Assembly (NCBI GenBank): GCA_018398765.1
Contig: JAHBMJ010000648.1
Location: 15,990 to 43,152, forward strand
DNA: 27,163 nucleotides
Origin: Chromera velia
Lineage: Eukaryota; Sar; Chromeraceae
Reading direction: 5' to 3'
Positions 10,601-19,755 of the stretch are shown one piece after another. Below the pieces are notes generated by a model. The model worked only from the letters and a program-made list of their open reading frames with translations. It ran no database searches and had not been told where the DNA came from. A program made the position numbers and the translations under genes. Within the stretch, counting starts at the first letter, position 1. The number at the start of each line of letters is the position of its first letter.

Positions 10601-13600
10601 AGAAGAGACACCGAGAGCCCGCAAATGTCCATTTCTTTTCTTTCTGTCTCCCTTGCTGCCCATGCCACAATAAACCCCTGAACGCTTCATGACGCCGCAC
10701 TCGCACTTCCTTTTTTTTCGATCTACAGGCTCTGTCTCGCCTCTACCACGCGCTCCTCTCCGACCATCTCCTCTCAAGTCAGTACGACGCAGCGCTGGCG
10801 GGTCTCCACTTTGGATTCGAGTTGGGGGCTCTGAGGGGGCCCTCTCTGTCCGTCAGTGGGTGGGCGGACATGGATAGAATGAAGGCGTTCCTGCGGGAGA
10901 TGGCTACAGCAACCGTCAACTTCCGGTAAGTCAGTCGCCCGGATTGTCGGCTATCTGTTTTCGCAAACGAAACCAGAACAGCCAGAAAACGCTGGTCCTT
11001 TTCTCTGTGAGATGTCCCTCGAGCTTTCTTCTGTATTGACATCCTTGCTTGCAAGCTGTCGGCCTTGTGACTTCGTACACGTACACACCCGAGGTGGTTC
11101 TCTTGCTTACTGTCTGTCTACTCAAATTCCATTACTTTCGTTTTTACTTCCCTTCAGCGCGCGCATGTACGCTTCTGAAACCCCCTGTAGATTGAATTGT
11201 CCCCTTTGATTGTGCGCGCAGTCCCTCCGCCCAAAGCGGAACGAACGTGACGAGTGCGGACCCCCAGAAGAGGTTCAGAAGAATGCAGGACTCTCTAACC
11301 AGAATGCTGGTGTCATTCAATACAGACATGCCTGTGGCACACGCAGGGTGAGTGGGGCACTGGGTGGCGTTGGCAAGCACAATCTTGCTTCTCTTATTGT
11401 TTCTCTCTTCTCCAGCAACAGGCGGGTCTTCTAAATGTGCAGACAGACTGTCTTTCACTCCCCCTACCGTGAGTTTCCGATTTTGTCCCTTTGTATTGCA
11501 TCACGATACTTGATGCTCACCGCCTGAATCATTGTGTCCTCTTTCAGATATTACGCTGACCTTCTTCTGACCGAAGTTTCGTTCTCCGTCGACGAGGTGA
11601 GAGAAGAGGTCGAGAGAGCAACGCTGGAGGAAGTAGAGGCATACTCGAGAACCGTCTTCGGGGACCTCTGGGCCGAGGGACTAGTACAGGTCTGCCAAGT
11701 GGAGAAGATGCTTTCTGCTCATCATACTGTTTCTGTACCAGGGAGCCAAAAAACAAATCTTCTGAGCAAAGGTTTCAGCGCCATGCATTGAGAGAAGGCA
11801 GCATACGCACACAAATGTGCAGACATTGGGAAGGCATGTGTGAAGAGAAATCCAAATGCTTACGGGTAAGCAGCTCCGTGCCCTCTTTTCAGTTTTGTTC
11901 CTCTCTTCTGCGAATGTAAAAGCGAACACACATTATAGTCGTCCTCAATTCACAAGCCACTGCAGGGTGCCGTCTCTGAAAAAGATGCCCTCGACCTTGT
12001 GCATATTGTTGATGAAGTCTTCGAAGTCCGGAAGACGAGGGTGCCCTTCTCCAGACAGGCCTTTGAGCATGTCAAACAACTGTGAGTCCTTTGGGGATGT
12101 TGTTATCTTTCAGCCAAGAGCATAGATTGTACACTTGTTTGCGGCTGTCTGCCTTGGCACGGTAGTCTTGTTTGTGTGGAGTTGATTTGTTGACGCAAAG
12201 AGGCAAAGCTGGCTGTCCATTGCCATTGAGCAGCTCGCGGTCATTTCATTTTTGTCCATTTTGAGCATGTTGAAACTCCAAACTGAATTTGTGCCTCACA
12301 ATTTGCTGCCGTCGCATCGCATTTCATTTCCACGCACTTCCATTCATTTCTTGTCCTCTCCCCGCACGGACTGCATTGTCCTCGAAAATGCAGAGAGGTA
12401 ATGTTTACATGCATATTTACCCGTGCGCAGCGACCACATTCGGACTCTCTCTCTTCCGAAAGCCACTCCCGGTTCCTCTCGACCGATTGTTCCGGGTCTC
12501 GGGAAGGCAGTGGAGGTCCCAACTGTGATTGCCAGAGAAAAGAACGGAACGCTGGCGATCGAGGCTCATATCTTCTCTGCGCTAGAAAAAAATAAAGAGA
12601 AGAACAAGCAGAAGATGCCAACCAGCCAGAAGACGAAAACAATTAAGAAACGAACGTTAGAAGCCTCTGAGAAATCCAAAGTCACAACCTCACCAAATAC
12701 AAGCGCCAAAGAGCAGCCTTCTCCCCGTGCCACTGGCCTCCTTGAATTGGTAGGTGAGACTCTCGTGACTCACCAATCCTCACCCTCATCCTCCAAAACA
12801 ATCGAGCTCCAGCCCCTCCACATCGAGAGAGACGCGAGGAATCCGGGAGAGCCCAACTGTGCCTATGAGTTGCTGTTCCAAATCTCCACAGGGACCCCGA
12901 TCCCAGTAGAGCAGAAGGGAGACACCAACACACTCCATGTCAGCTGAAGCAGAAAGACGCAGCAGGCACTTCAACCGGATGTTCCATTTATATCCACTGC
13001 TTTCCTGATAATTGCGATTTGCTTTCGTGTGGCAGCTCAAGACAAGATGCGCGTATGCCCAGCAGCAAACGCATGGAAGAAACGGCCGAAGCGACTTGGT
13101 TTCCACGTTTCTCGTTTTCTCTCTCTAGGAAGGCCTTGTCGCGCTACCTTACCGTTTTCTGTCCTTGCACGTTTGATCTTGACAAACTACATTCTCCTTC
13201 TTCTTCTCCTTCTCCTTCTTCGTCGCAGACGGAAGAAGAGAGTGCGGAGTCGATCCGTGTCCGTGCCCTGACGGCCCTTGCCTCGATTGCCGTGAGGGAA
13301 CCTTTTTTCGACTCTCTGAGGACGAAGAGGTCGATGGGGTATATCGTTTCTGCCCGAGGGTCTGCACACGCAGGAGAGACGCGTCAGTCGTCGTCATTTC
13401 ACTGGTTTTTGCACACATAGATAGGCAGACACGGGAGAGGAAAGAAAGAAAGAAAGAAAGAAAATGGTCAGGCAGGCGGAGAGACAGGAGAGGTTAAGAG
13501 AGACACAACACTCAGGCTATTAGTACCTTGACGTCAAGTCGTCTTTTCTTTCGGTCCATTCGTTAACTGACCGACGAGCTTGTGACGCAGCTTCTGCCCC

Positions 13601-14450
13601 GCCCCCTTCCCTCTTTCCCTTCCCCTTGCAGCCTCTGTGCACTTCACCGTCCAGTCCTCCACCAAGTCCATCGACCAGATCAGGTTAATCCGGCATTGTG
13701 TCTTTAGTTCTCTTTCTCGGACGTTGTGCCTCTTTTGAATTGGTCCCTTTAATCCCGTGGCGTCTTTTCTGAAGACAAGAGAAGATCCTTTTGCATTGCA
13801 ATACTGATGCTTGTATTGGTGCGCGACGTTTTGACCGCTCTCTAGCACATGAACTGACACCTTCAAAGAAGATGAAGGTACCCAAGCCTCTTTCCTAAAG
13901 TTTCGTTGACTTGCAGTCGAGGACAAAGGGGTGCACTTGACTCATTGTCGTCTCTGTTAAACACAGTCGCCGTTTTTCACTCTGTCGCCCGTTGCATTTG
14001 TGTTTGCGTGTGTGTAGAGATGCTGTGAGAACTTTCCTCAAGGATTGGCTGGCGATCCTGGAGAGCGAAACTTATCAAAAGGAAACTTTTCCAAGTCAGT
14101 TGAAAGCGATTTTTAGTGATTACACACAAACGCAATAAGGGGTGTGTTGAACAGATGAACAAGGATCGAGGCAGCGCTTTTTTCTTTGCGGGCAGAACAG
14201 CGCGGAAAGAAGTTAATTAAGGAACGCGCGGAATAGACAGGATGCGGTAAGAAAGATTCTGTTGATATTCTACCTTTTCCATATTGTTCTGTTCAGTTCT
14301 CTGTTGTTCCTCTTTCTTGTCATGTTGAAAACAATATTTCGATGGAATCGATGCATTACGGCCTTATTTCTGCTGCAGATCAGAAGCAGGCGCTCTACAG
14401 TCTTCGTCTCTCTAGGGATAGAGTGATCACTCAAGTCGGTCTTCCCTTCC

Positions 14451-14535
<85 letters not shown>

Positions 14536-16128
14536 ATGCCTTTCTGTCCCTTTGTCTGCTAGCCGATCTGTCTGTGTGTCTGTCTGTCTGTGCAGAACAT
14601 CGGAGAAGAAAAATAGAGAAAAAAAGACGAGAAGGGTCAAACTGTCTGTCTGTCTGTCAGTTTGTGCTCACACCGCCATTCATCTGATGCGTATAGGTTC
14701 ACTCTGCTTGGGGTGTCTGCAAGTGCGTAAGAGAGGCTCTTTCATTGAGGAACTGACTCTTTAAGACTTTCAGAGTCCTCTGGCATATGGATACCTTGTC
14801 GCCATTTTTCATTTCCAGGGCTGGACTGAACGGGCGTCAAAATCAGTCATGCAGGATCCAACGATCCTTCATGCTCTGCTCTCAGACTGCTCTGCTCTGC
14901 TCTGCTCATTCTTTCAGGAGGCCCACCGTCATTGGACAGAAATGGCAAGAGGGACCTACAACTGGGAGAGGAAGTGGCAGGAGGTCAGACGGGCAGACAT
15001 GGGGTTAGCAATCGTGGCACACATGCATTTGGATATTCTCAAAGCACTCTTGACTTACCGCTTCCATTTGTGCACTGGCCAGATCGACACACAGAATAGA
15101 TAATGCACTGCAGCTTTGTGGGACTGTGGATCGCACAAAGGTCCTTCGTTGTGGGGGCCACACAGGAACGGGCGGGAAAAATACACGCCGAAGAGTGTCT
15201 CGCGAGTATCCGGATTTACCGCGATTTCTTCTTTTCCCCTGCCAGAAGATGCTGCAACATTCCGTTCCCCTAATCATCCTATGTATGCAGCTAGCAGATC
15301 GTGCATCGACTGAGGCTGAAGCCTCAAATGAGTCAGTCACAACTGATTCAATCGTTCACGTGTTTTCTTCTTCTGTGTCAGGCTGAAGTGGTCCTCTCTC
15401 TAACCCCAGAGGACCTGACGACGTTTGTAAAGACCTTCCTGACCCTCTCTGTGCCTGGTGAGTTGGATTCTGTAAAGGGCTGCGTATGAGTATTTGCATG
15501 TGGGGGTCTGAGTACATGTCAATGTATTTAGGAATTCTCAAACCCGCCAGCTGTCTTCCCTTTCCTCTTCCACACTCTCAAGGATTTGAGTGTGTGTGAC
15601 AGAACTTCTGCAAACATCTTGTTTCAACAGGAGGCCAGCTAATATGGGTATCTGTTGACTCTGTTGTTTCCATCTGGAGCGTCTTCCTCATGTCGTACGA
15701 CACACTCAGCTGCCTTTCTCCTGCCTCTCTCTTTCGACGAGTAAACCACCCCGCAAACGATTTATTCTGACTTACTTCACTTCTTTCTGTCTCTTTCAGC
15801 GTCCGAAGAGGCCACACACAAGGTGAGGGCGCTGGAGGTGGTAGTCAATGCCGGTTCTGAAGTTGGAGTGAAGAAGCAGCAGGCCAAGCCCACCCTCTCA
15901 GCCTCCGTCTCCCTGGCCCCCCAGACACCCAAGGTGAAGATCAAGGCGACCTCCGAGCCTGGGAGCAAGGTGGTGGAGGGTATCACAATAGAGGTGTCTC
16001 CGCCCTCCGAGGCAGAGGAGGAGGAGGCCCAGGACAGCGCGCATCTCGAGGACGACTTAAAGATTCTGGCGATGAAGAAAGGCCTCGAGGCGTTTCCGGG
16101 CATGGCGTTCAAACCTGTGCCCAAATGA
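2145..16128 (+). CDS. insulin-degrading-enzyme-like M16A zinc metallopeptidase, secretory, 31 exons
   Basis: The reconstructed exons are 2145-2313, 2631-2788, 3081-3241, 3576-3687, 4018-4068, 4428-4639, 4954-5200, 5477-5751, 5983-6150, 6519-6636, 6885-6979, 7216-7272, 7441-7464, 7822-7898, 8226-8365, 8468-8674, 8931-9522, 9820-10039, 10336-10411, 10729-10925, 11222-11347, 11548-11689, 11966-12081, 12431-12938, 13229-13382, 13632-13683, 14018-14094, 14379-14434, 14918-14983, 15382-15457 and 15800-16128 (TGA at 16126). All introns are GT-AG and every phase joins, giving 5,058 nt or 1,685 residues. Human IDE has about 1,019; the excess is in insertions and terminal extensions. The fold is the insulysin clamshell of four M16 domains, which degrades short peptides enclosed in its chamber. 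Residues H154, E157, H158 (HFCEH) and E261 (DQEH) are present, so activity is expected. A signal peptide opens the protein, unlike cytosolic IDE but like apicomplexan toxolysin-type insulinases. The C-terminal half keeps LRTKRSMGY, the counterpart of the IDE Arg/Tyr substrate-contact motif. Nardilysin is less likely because no long acidic insert is present in domain 1. The least certain join is in exon 16. Confidence 0.9.
2789..2970 (+). repeat. GTCA/GTCAATCA tandem array in intron 2
   Basis: The array starts at the intron 2 donor itself (GTCAGTCACTC) and continues as imperfect GTCA, GTCAATCA and CAGGCA units to about 2970. The intron ends at 3080 with GGGCAG. Confidence 0.8.
3246..3286. repeat. 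(GT)n microsatellite just inside intron 3
   Basis: An uninterrupted GT dinucleotide run begins at the fourth base of the intron 3 donor region (GTCAGTGTGTG). Confidence 0.95.
6241..6290. repeat. CCTA/CCTG tetranucleotide repeat in intron 9
   Basis: Imperfect CCTA and CCTG units (tgcctacctacctacc) lie in a pyrimidine-rich intron. A TGCATGCATGCATGCA run lies further down the same intron at about 6469-6484, 35 bp before exon 10. Confidence 0.8.
7147..7214 (+). repeat. (TTTC)n and (TTCC)n microsatellite abutting the exon 12 acceptor
   Basis: TTTC then TTCC units run straight into TTTTTTTCAAG, the 3' splice site of exon 12 (exon starts 7216). The microsatellite is therefore in the position of the polypyrimidine tract. 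Confidence 0.9.
7628..7682. repeat. (GCAC)n/(AC)n microsatellite in intron 13
   Basis: Short GCAC units change into an uninterrupted AC run. Confidence 0.95.
8468..8674 (+). other. exon 16, with a possible 48-nt intron at 8515-8562
   Basis: The frame from the previous exon is open across 8468-8674. The middle reads as an unusual Cys-rich string (SACCVHLCFCGNLCCR, 6 Cys in 16). This piece starts with GTCTGC, the same donor hexamer as exon 22, and ends in TTTGTGCTGCAG, a strong acceptor. Removing 48 nt keeps the frame (phase 2/2). Against splicing, every other intron here is over 100 nt. Both models are viable, and I number residues on the unspliced one. Confidence 0.5.
8955..9405 (+). other. 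~150-residue insertion between M16 domains 2 and 3 (exon 17)
   Basis: After SVIVVETAG the frame enters an acidic run (GEDEDDPTEDDSG), a Ser/Thr/Gly/Pro-rich stretch, and a His-rich motif, HPHHGFHRHMRHRH (7 His in 14 residues, near residue 848). It then returns to family-like sequence at WRTEKFYNVEF. In IDE the equivalent stretch is a short interdomain linker, so this segment is probably disordered and exposed. Exon 17 is the longest exon of the gene (592 nt). Confidence 0.75.
9406..12500 (+). other. M16 domain 3 (exons 17 end-24)
   Basis: EGWQNANRCSQ followed by GPNKYLTAEA corresponds to IDE's KKWQNADLNG and the PNEFIPTNFEI strand. WRVLWKKDDRFLEPWMLMDV spans the exon 18/19 join and matches IDE's [20 protein letters not shown]. 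Exon 20 (LSRLYHALLSDHLLSSQYDA and AGLHFGFELG) and exons 21-22 (FNTDMPVAHAGYYADLLLTE) follow family order. Exon 23 holds GAVSEKDALDLVHIVDEVF, equivalent to IDE's GNITKQAALGIMQMVEDTL. A Lys/Gly-rich insertion sits inside exon 18. Confidence 0.85.
10244..10324. repeat. (ATTC)n microsatellite in intron 18
   Basis: ATTC units interspersed with GTTC units end 11 bp before exon 19 (10336) and supply much of its pyrimidine tract. Confidence 0.95.
13441..13464. repeat. (AAAG)n microsatellite in intron 25
   Basis: A clean AAAG/GAAA run of about six units. Confidence 0.9.
14457..14534. repeat. (TC)n followed by (GT)n compound microsatellite in intron 28
   Basis: An uninterrupted TC run to 14487 is followed after a short spacer by a GT run from about 14493 to 14534. 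Confidence 0.95.
14887..14907. repeat. CTCTG pentamer repeat before exon 29
   Basis: About four CTCTG units lie directly upstream of CATTCTTTCAG, the acceptor of exon 29. Confidence 0.85.
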
Positions 16129-16560
16129 AAGGGGGAGGGACGGGGGTTTTCGACAGGAGAACAGAGAATAAAAGAGAAGACAGAAGAACAAAGAAAGAAC
16201 GGAAGCGAGCAGAGCAAGATGGCGGGGTGCAGCTGTGTCCTCACGAATCCATTCACAACAGCACACACGAGGCAAGACGAAGACATACACGCGCATGCGG
16301 ACAATTATGCACAAAGAGAGATCGAGAGAGAGAAAGAGAGAGAGAGAGTCTCAGAGAGAACGTTTCACGCAGGTACCAAATAAGTATGCGGGGCAGACAA
16401 AAAAAGTAAAAAAACTGCCGACGTAGCACAGCAACGAACGCATGCGGGAGATAAGGACGTTAAAATCGACGAGAAGAGCGAATGAGACAATGGAACAAAA
16501 AAGAAAGAGGGTGAGGCAGTAGAGAAGGAGAAAGAGTTACACATATGAAAGGACACACTC
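16129..16560 (+). other. purine-rich 3' flank of the peptidase gene
   Basis: After the TGA the plus strand is dominated by A and G for about 430 bp, including a GA microsatellite at 16324-16348. An AATAAA at 16167-16172, about 40 nt past the stop, could serve as a polyadenylation signal. No coding sequence is supported here. Confidence 0.5.
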
Positions 16561-17790
16561 AGAGAAGAAACCCAACAAATTCAGAAAATATCTAAAGCAC
16601 ACTGGCATACAGAACCAGCTAAATCAGTTTATAAGTTAGTCTGCAAGTCATGTTCCAAATCTCGTTTCCAAAACTAAGACAGCAGGCTCAACAGGCACAC
16701 TTCACCAAAAATCACTTGAAACGTGTGTATAAATATTGAAACTAAACTTCTAGAACCTTCTAAATTGAACTGAATGCATTAAATTACTATATTAATAAAT
16801 ATAATAATGATCGAGCTGTCAATAACACAAAAAATTATTTTAAGAGTCTTTATTATATTACTTCTAAAAAATAGAATCATAAAAGTACATAAAAGTTAAT
16901 CAGTTGTGGGTCATTAATGTAGAATAAGTGATGAACTGAGGGCATAAGAATTTATATAGAAAGTCTGTCACACAGGAAAGATAAGGAACAATCTCCTCTC
17001 AACGGTTTTCAACCATTGGAGCAGGCTAATTGGTGAGAAATTGGTATGCTTTCACAGAATTTGTCATCCATGCATTCATATGCATCGCAGCCCGTAACGA
17101 CGCCAGACCCAGGCCGAGTAGACACGCGCCGGCCGCGGGATAATCGATCTAACAATTAATTTAAATCCACTGTAAAAAAAAAGCTGGATCAGCATAGTTG
17201 GTGATTACAAATTGATTCATCAATTCAATTTGCTCTGCTTGTATCAATCTGTTGAGCCTAGCAGTGGTCCGCGGGGTGACTTAGGGGATGACCCAAAATA
17301 TAAATCCTATCAGACCTATCCTATCCTAGTCGCACCTAATAATGTCTAATTTTGTACCAATGGCGATAGTATGATTCAAAAAAATTTAAGAACATGTATT
17401 TTCTCAAAGTGTTTTGCGCCAATTTTAAGTCTAAAATTGTTTAAAATTATTTTTTAAATCTACCTCTACCTCTAGATCTACTTTATAAAAACTAAAATTA
17501 AACTTTTTCATTTCATTTTTATATAAAGTCAACTTGAATATATATAATTCTCAAGCTTATAATAATTTTTAATTATTAATTTAACTGATAATGAATAATG
17601 GTATATTGTATAATGGCCTACAGACGAACCAATAATAATAATAGTCATTGATAATAATGTTATGTTGAACTTAATTGCCAGATTCTAGTCCGGCATGCAA
17701 GTAACATAAGTTCTGAGTCAGTGTAATTAAAGTTTTGTAAAAAAGAAAACTAATAGTAAGAAAATCCAGTCTTTTGATGCATGCTTGAAC

Positions 17791-17855
17791 GCCCTTTTGG
17801 CACAAGGGTTAGCATGACTGCCTCAGATACAAAAGGTCCCAAGTTTAATTATTCC
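17791..17855 (+). repeat. tRNA-derived, SINE-like head
   Basis: TGGCACAAGGG at 17798 matches the Pol III A-box consensus TRGYNNARNNG. It follows a seven-base stretch (GCCCTTT) in the acceptor position. A degraded B-box-like AGTTTAATTATTCC starts 44 bases later, at tRNA spacing. The B box is decayed, so this is probably an old SINE or tRNA pseudogene. I could not define its tail or target-site duplication. Confidence 0.45.
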
Positions 17856-18091
17856 AGAAAGGTTCACTTTTCAAACTATTTCAAATCTGCAAACCACACC
17901 AGAAAGAGCAACGTAATCCGTCAATCATTCAAGCGAAACCGCCGAAGGAAACAGACTCTGAGTCATTCAAATGAAACCGCTAAAGATCGTTAAAGGAGAC
18001 GGGAAAGGCATCAGTTGGACCGAATAAGAAAAAAACCGTTCGCTTCATATTTAGCTTAGTCAGGCTCGGAAATCCGCTTAACCAGACAGGT

Positions 18092-18107
18092 GTCCGGTTG
18101 ACCGGAC
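18092..18107. repeat. perfect hairpin GTCCGG-TTGA-CCGGAC
   Basis: This is a six-base perfect stem with a four-base loop. About 65 bp downstream, at 18173-18213, CCGGAT recurs four times (CCGGATTCC, CCGGATCG, CCGGATTCG, CCGGATTG), an isolated CG-rich patch in AT-rich DNA. Confidence 0.7.
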
Positions 18108-18592
18108 AAAGCACTAACAAATGTAAACATTGTCAAGTGTCCTACCAATTGGACAAACACATGTAAAAATCTGGTCGACCGGATTCCGCCGGATCGCCGG
18201 ATTCGACCGGATTGCTTCAACAATGCAAATCATTTTTGGAGTAAGTCTAGTGAAATTTAGAGTTGCATACTTAAAAGTTGGTTCAATTGAACTATCAGTA
18301 GTTCGATAAAAATCGAACACTCTTGCCTCAAACTCTTGGAGACAGTCTAGGAGACGGCTTGCATACCGATACGATCAACTGAAATCAACTACCAATACAC
18401 CTGGGCCCTTTGGTCCTTTTACGCCTCCTAGCCTAGGGCCCTCTACCTCTACTCGCCTCTACTGACCTCTACCTACCGGGGCTCTTCGCCCCTATTTATA
18501 AGTCTTCGCCCTTATTCACAGAGCCAACATACACAACATATGCAAAATAAACAACGATGCGTATTATCCAACACACTGAAGCCGATTTTGAT

Positions 18593-18670
18593 GAAGTGAC
18601 AGACTGAGGGGGTCAGTGTGTCACCAAAGTAACACACTCAGGTACTTACTATGTCAGTGTGTCACTTCAG
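18593..18670. repeat. imperfect inverted repeat around TCAGTGTGTCAC
   Basis: GAAGTGACAGACTGA at about 18593-18607 is the near-exact reverse complement of TCAGTGTGTCACTTC at about 18653-18668. A second direct copy, TCAGTGTGTCAC, lies at about 18613. The arrangement could be the core of a small inverted-repeat element, but I cannot define its ends. Confidence 0.5.
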
Positions 18671-19662
18671 ACTGATCATCAACTTTTATTATTCTTTCTT
18701 CCTTTCTTTTAGATTCTATTATTAAACCAATCTGCATAATACTACATAACCAATTTATCTTTCTAGTACTTCTAGAATTATTATATCAATCCTTTTTCTC
18801 ATTAAATTAATTTTACTATAAAGCTCAACATAACACATCCCTCCTTCTCAAGACGGCATTCCACGGCCGTTTAAAAAAAAACTCTCCCTTCTCTAGCTGA
18901 AGAAACATACAAAAGAATGGATGTCTGAAAAATTATGCTAAGACCCAAAAGGACCCAAAACATAACATCCATGGCCTGACAGCCGCCCGTCCGACCGGCT
19001 TCAAAACTTTGGATCCTCTTGACTTAACGTTTTTACCTGGCCCGACCGGGTTATGCAATGGGCGTCTCGATCCTCATTAATTGTCTCTGTTTTCATTTAA
19101 CCTTCCAGTTTCTTTCTTCTTCAACCACCATCTTAACATGACACATTCATGATCCCAATATAACAGGTTGTTATCGGTATGTACGCATCTCTTCCCCCTC
19201 AGTAAATGACTACCAACTGGAGCTTTGACTCCAACCAAAGAACTGCAGTAGTAATTAATTGGTGAAATATAGTCAAATCATAGCCTATAGATTTTGATAG
19301 AACTGTAAGTAGCCTTTTTGCTTAAGCTAGCTTGAGCTGTTCCTTTCACACCTTCATTAAGTCCCGCCCGAGTCTGCCTCTTCGCCCTTAGAAAGATTCT
19401 GTTACTCCCGTGCTAGCACACGCATGTCTATCCTCTCAATCGGATTCCTTGCTTGCAGTTAGGCTTGCAGAGCAATCCAGTTACCCCGCATTGCCCTGGT
19501 GCCATACAATAGTGCGCCACAACACGTGTACATTCATCATTTTTTTTGCATTATCTTTCCTTGCAGAGAGATTCAGTTCGAATTTCTACTTCTCTTGTCA
19601 TGGTGCCACCAAGCATACCTCTGCTTTCTCTTTATTTTGCCTAGTAATTTATGGGGAGAATC

Positions 19663-19755
19663 CGCCCCCGTGCTTACCCCGTGCCTATCCATCGCCCTGC
19701 CTACCCCGTGCCTAACCCGTATTCCATCGCCCCCGTGCCTACCCATGCCAACACA
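19663..19755. repeat. minisatellite of about 11 bp, unit CCCCGTGCCTA
   Basis: CCCCGTGCCTA and close variants occur four to five times at 11-26 bp spacing, with CCATCGCCC interposed twice. It is a C-rich patch in AT-rich surroundings. Confidence 0.75.

Larger units (their letters stand above)
12830..16128 (+). other. M16 domain 4 and C-terminal tail (exons 24-31)
   Basis: Exon 24 ends with NPGEPNCAYELLFQIS after about 110 residues of Lys/Ser-rich insertion. Exon 25 has REPFFDSLRTKRSMGYIVSA, giving R1447 and Y1454. Exons 26-29 carry SVHFTVQSSTKSIDQIRDAV, the helix RTFLKDWLAILESETYQ, LYSLRLSRDRV and EAHRHWTEMARGTYNWE. Exon 30 has AEVVLSLTPEDLTTFVKTFL. The E29/E30 join is fixed by residue-for-residue spacing to IDE (YNFDRDNTEVAYLKTLTKED). 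Exon 31 adds a charged insertion (about 60 residues) and ends in AMKKGLEAFPGMAFKPVPK, like IDE's FKRGLPLFP tail. Confidence 0.85.

Noticed and set aside
14820-14917. Possible extra exon (GGCTGGACTG...) before exon 29
   Set aside because: The direct exon 28-29 join reproduces IDE spacing residue for residue, so no extra exon is needed.
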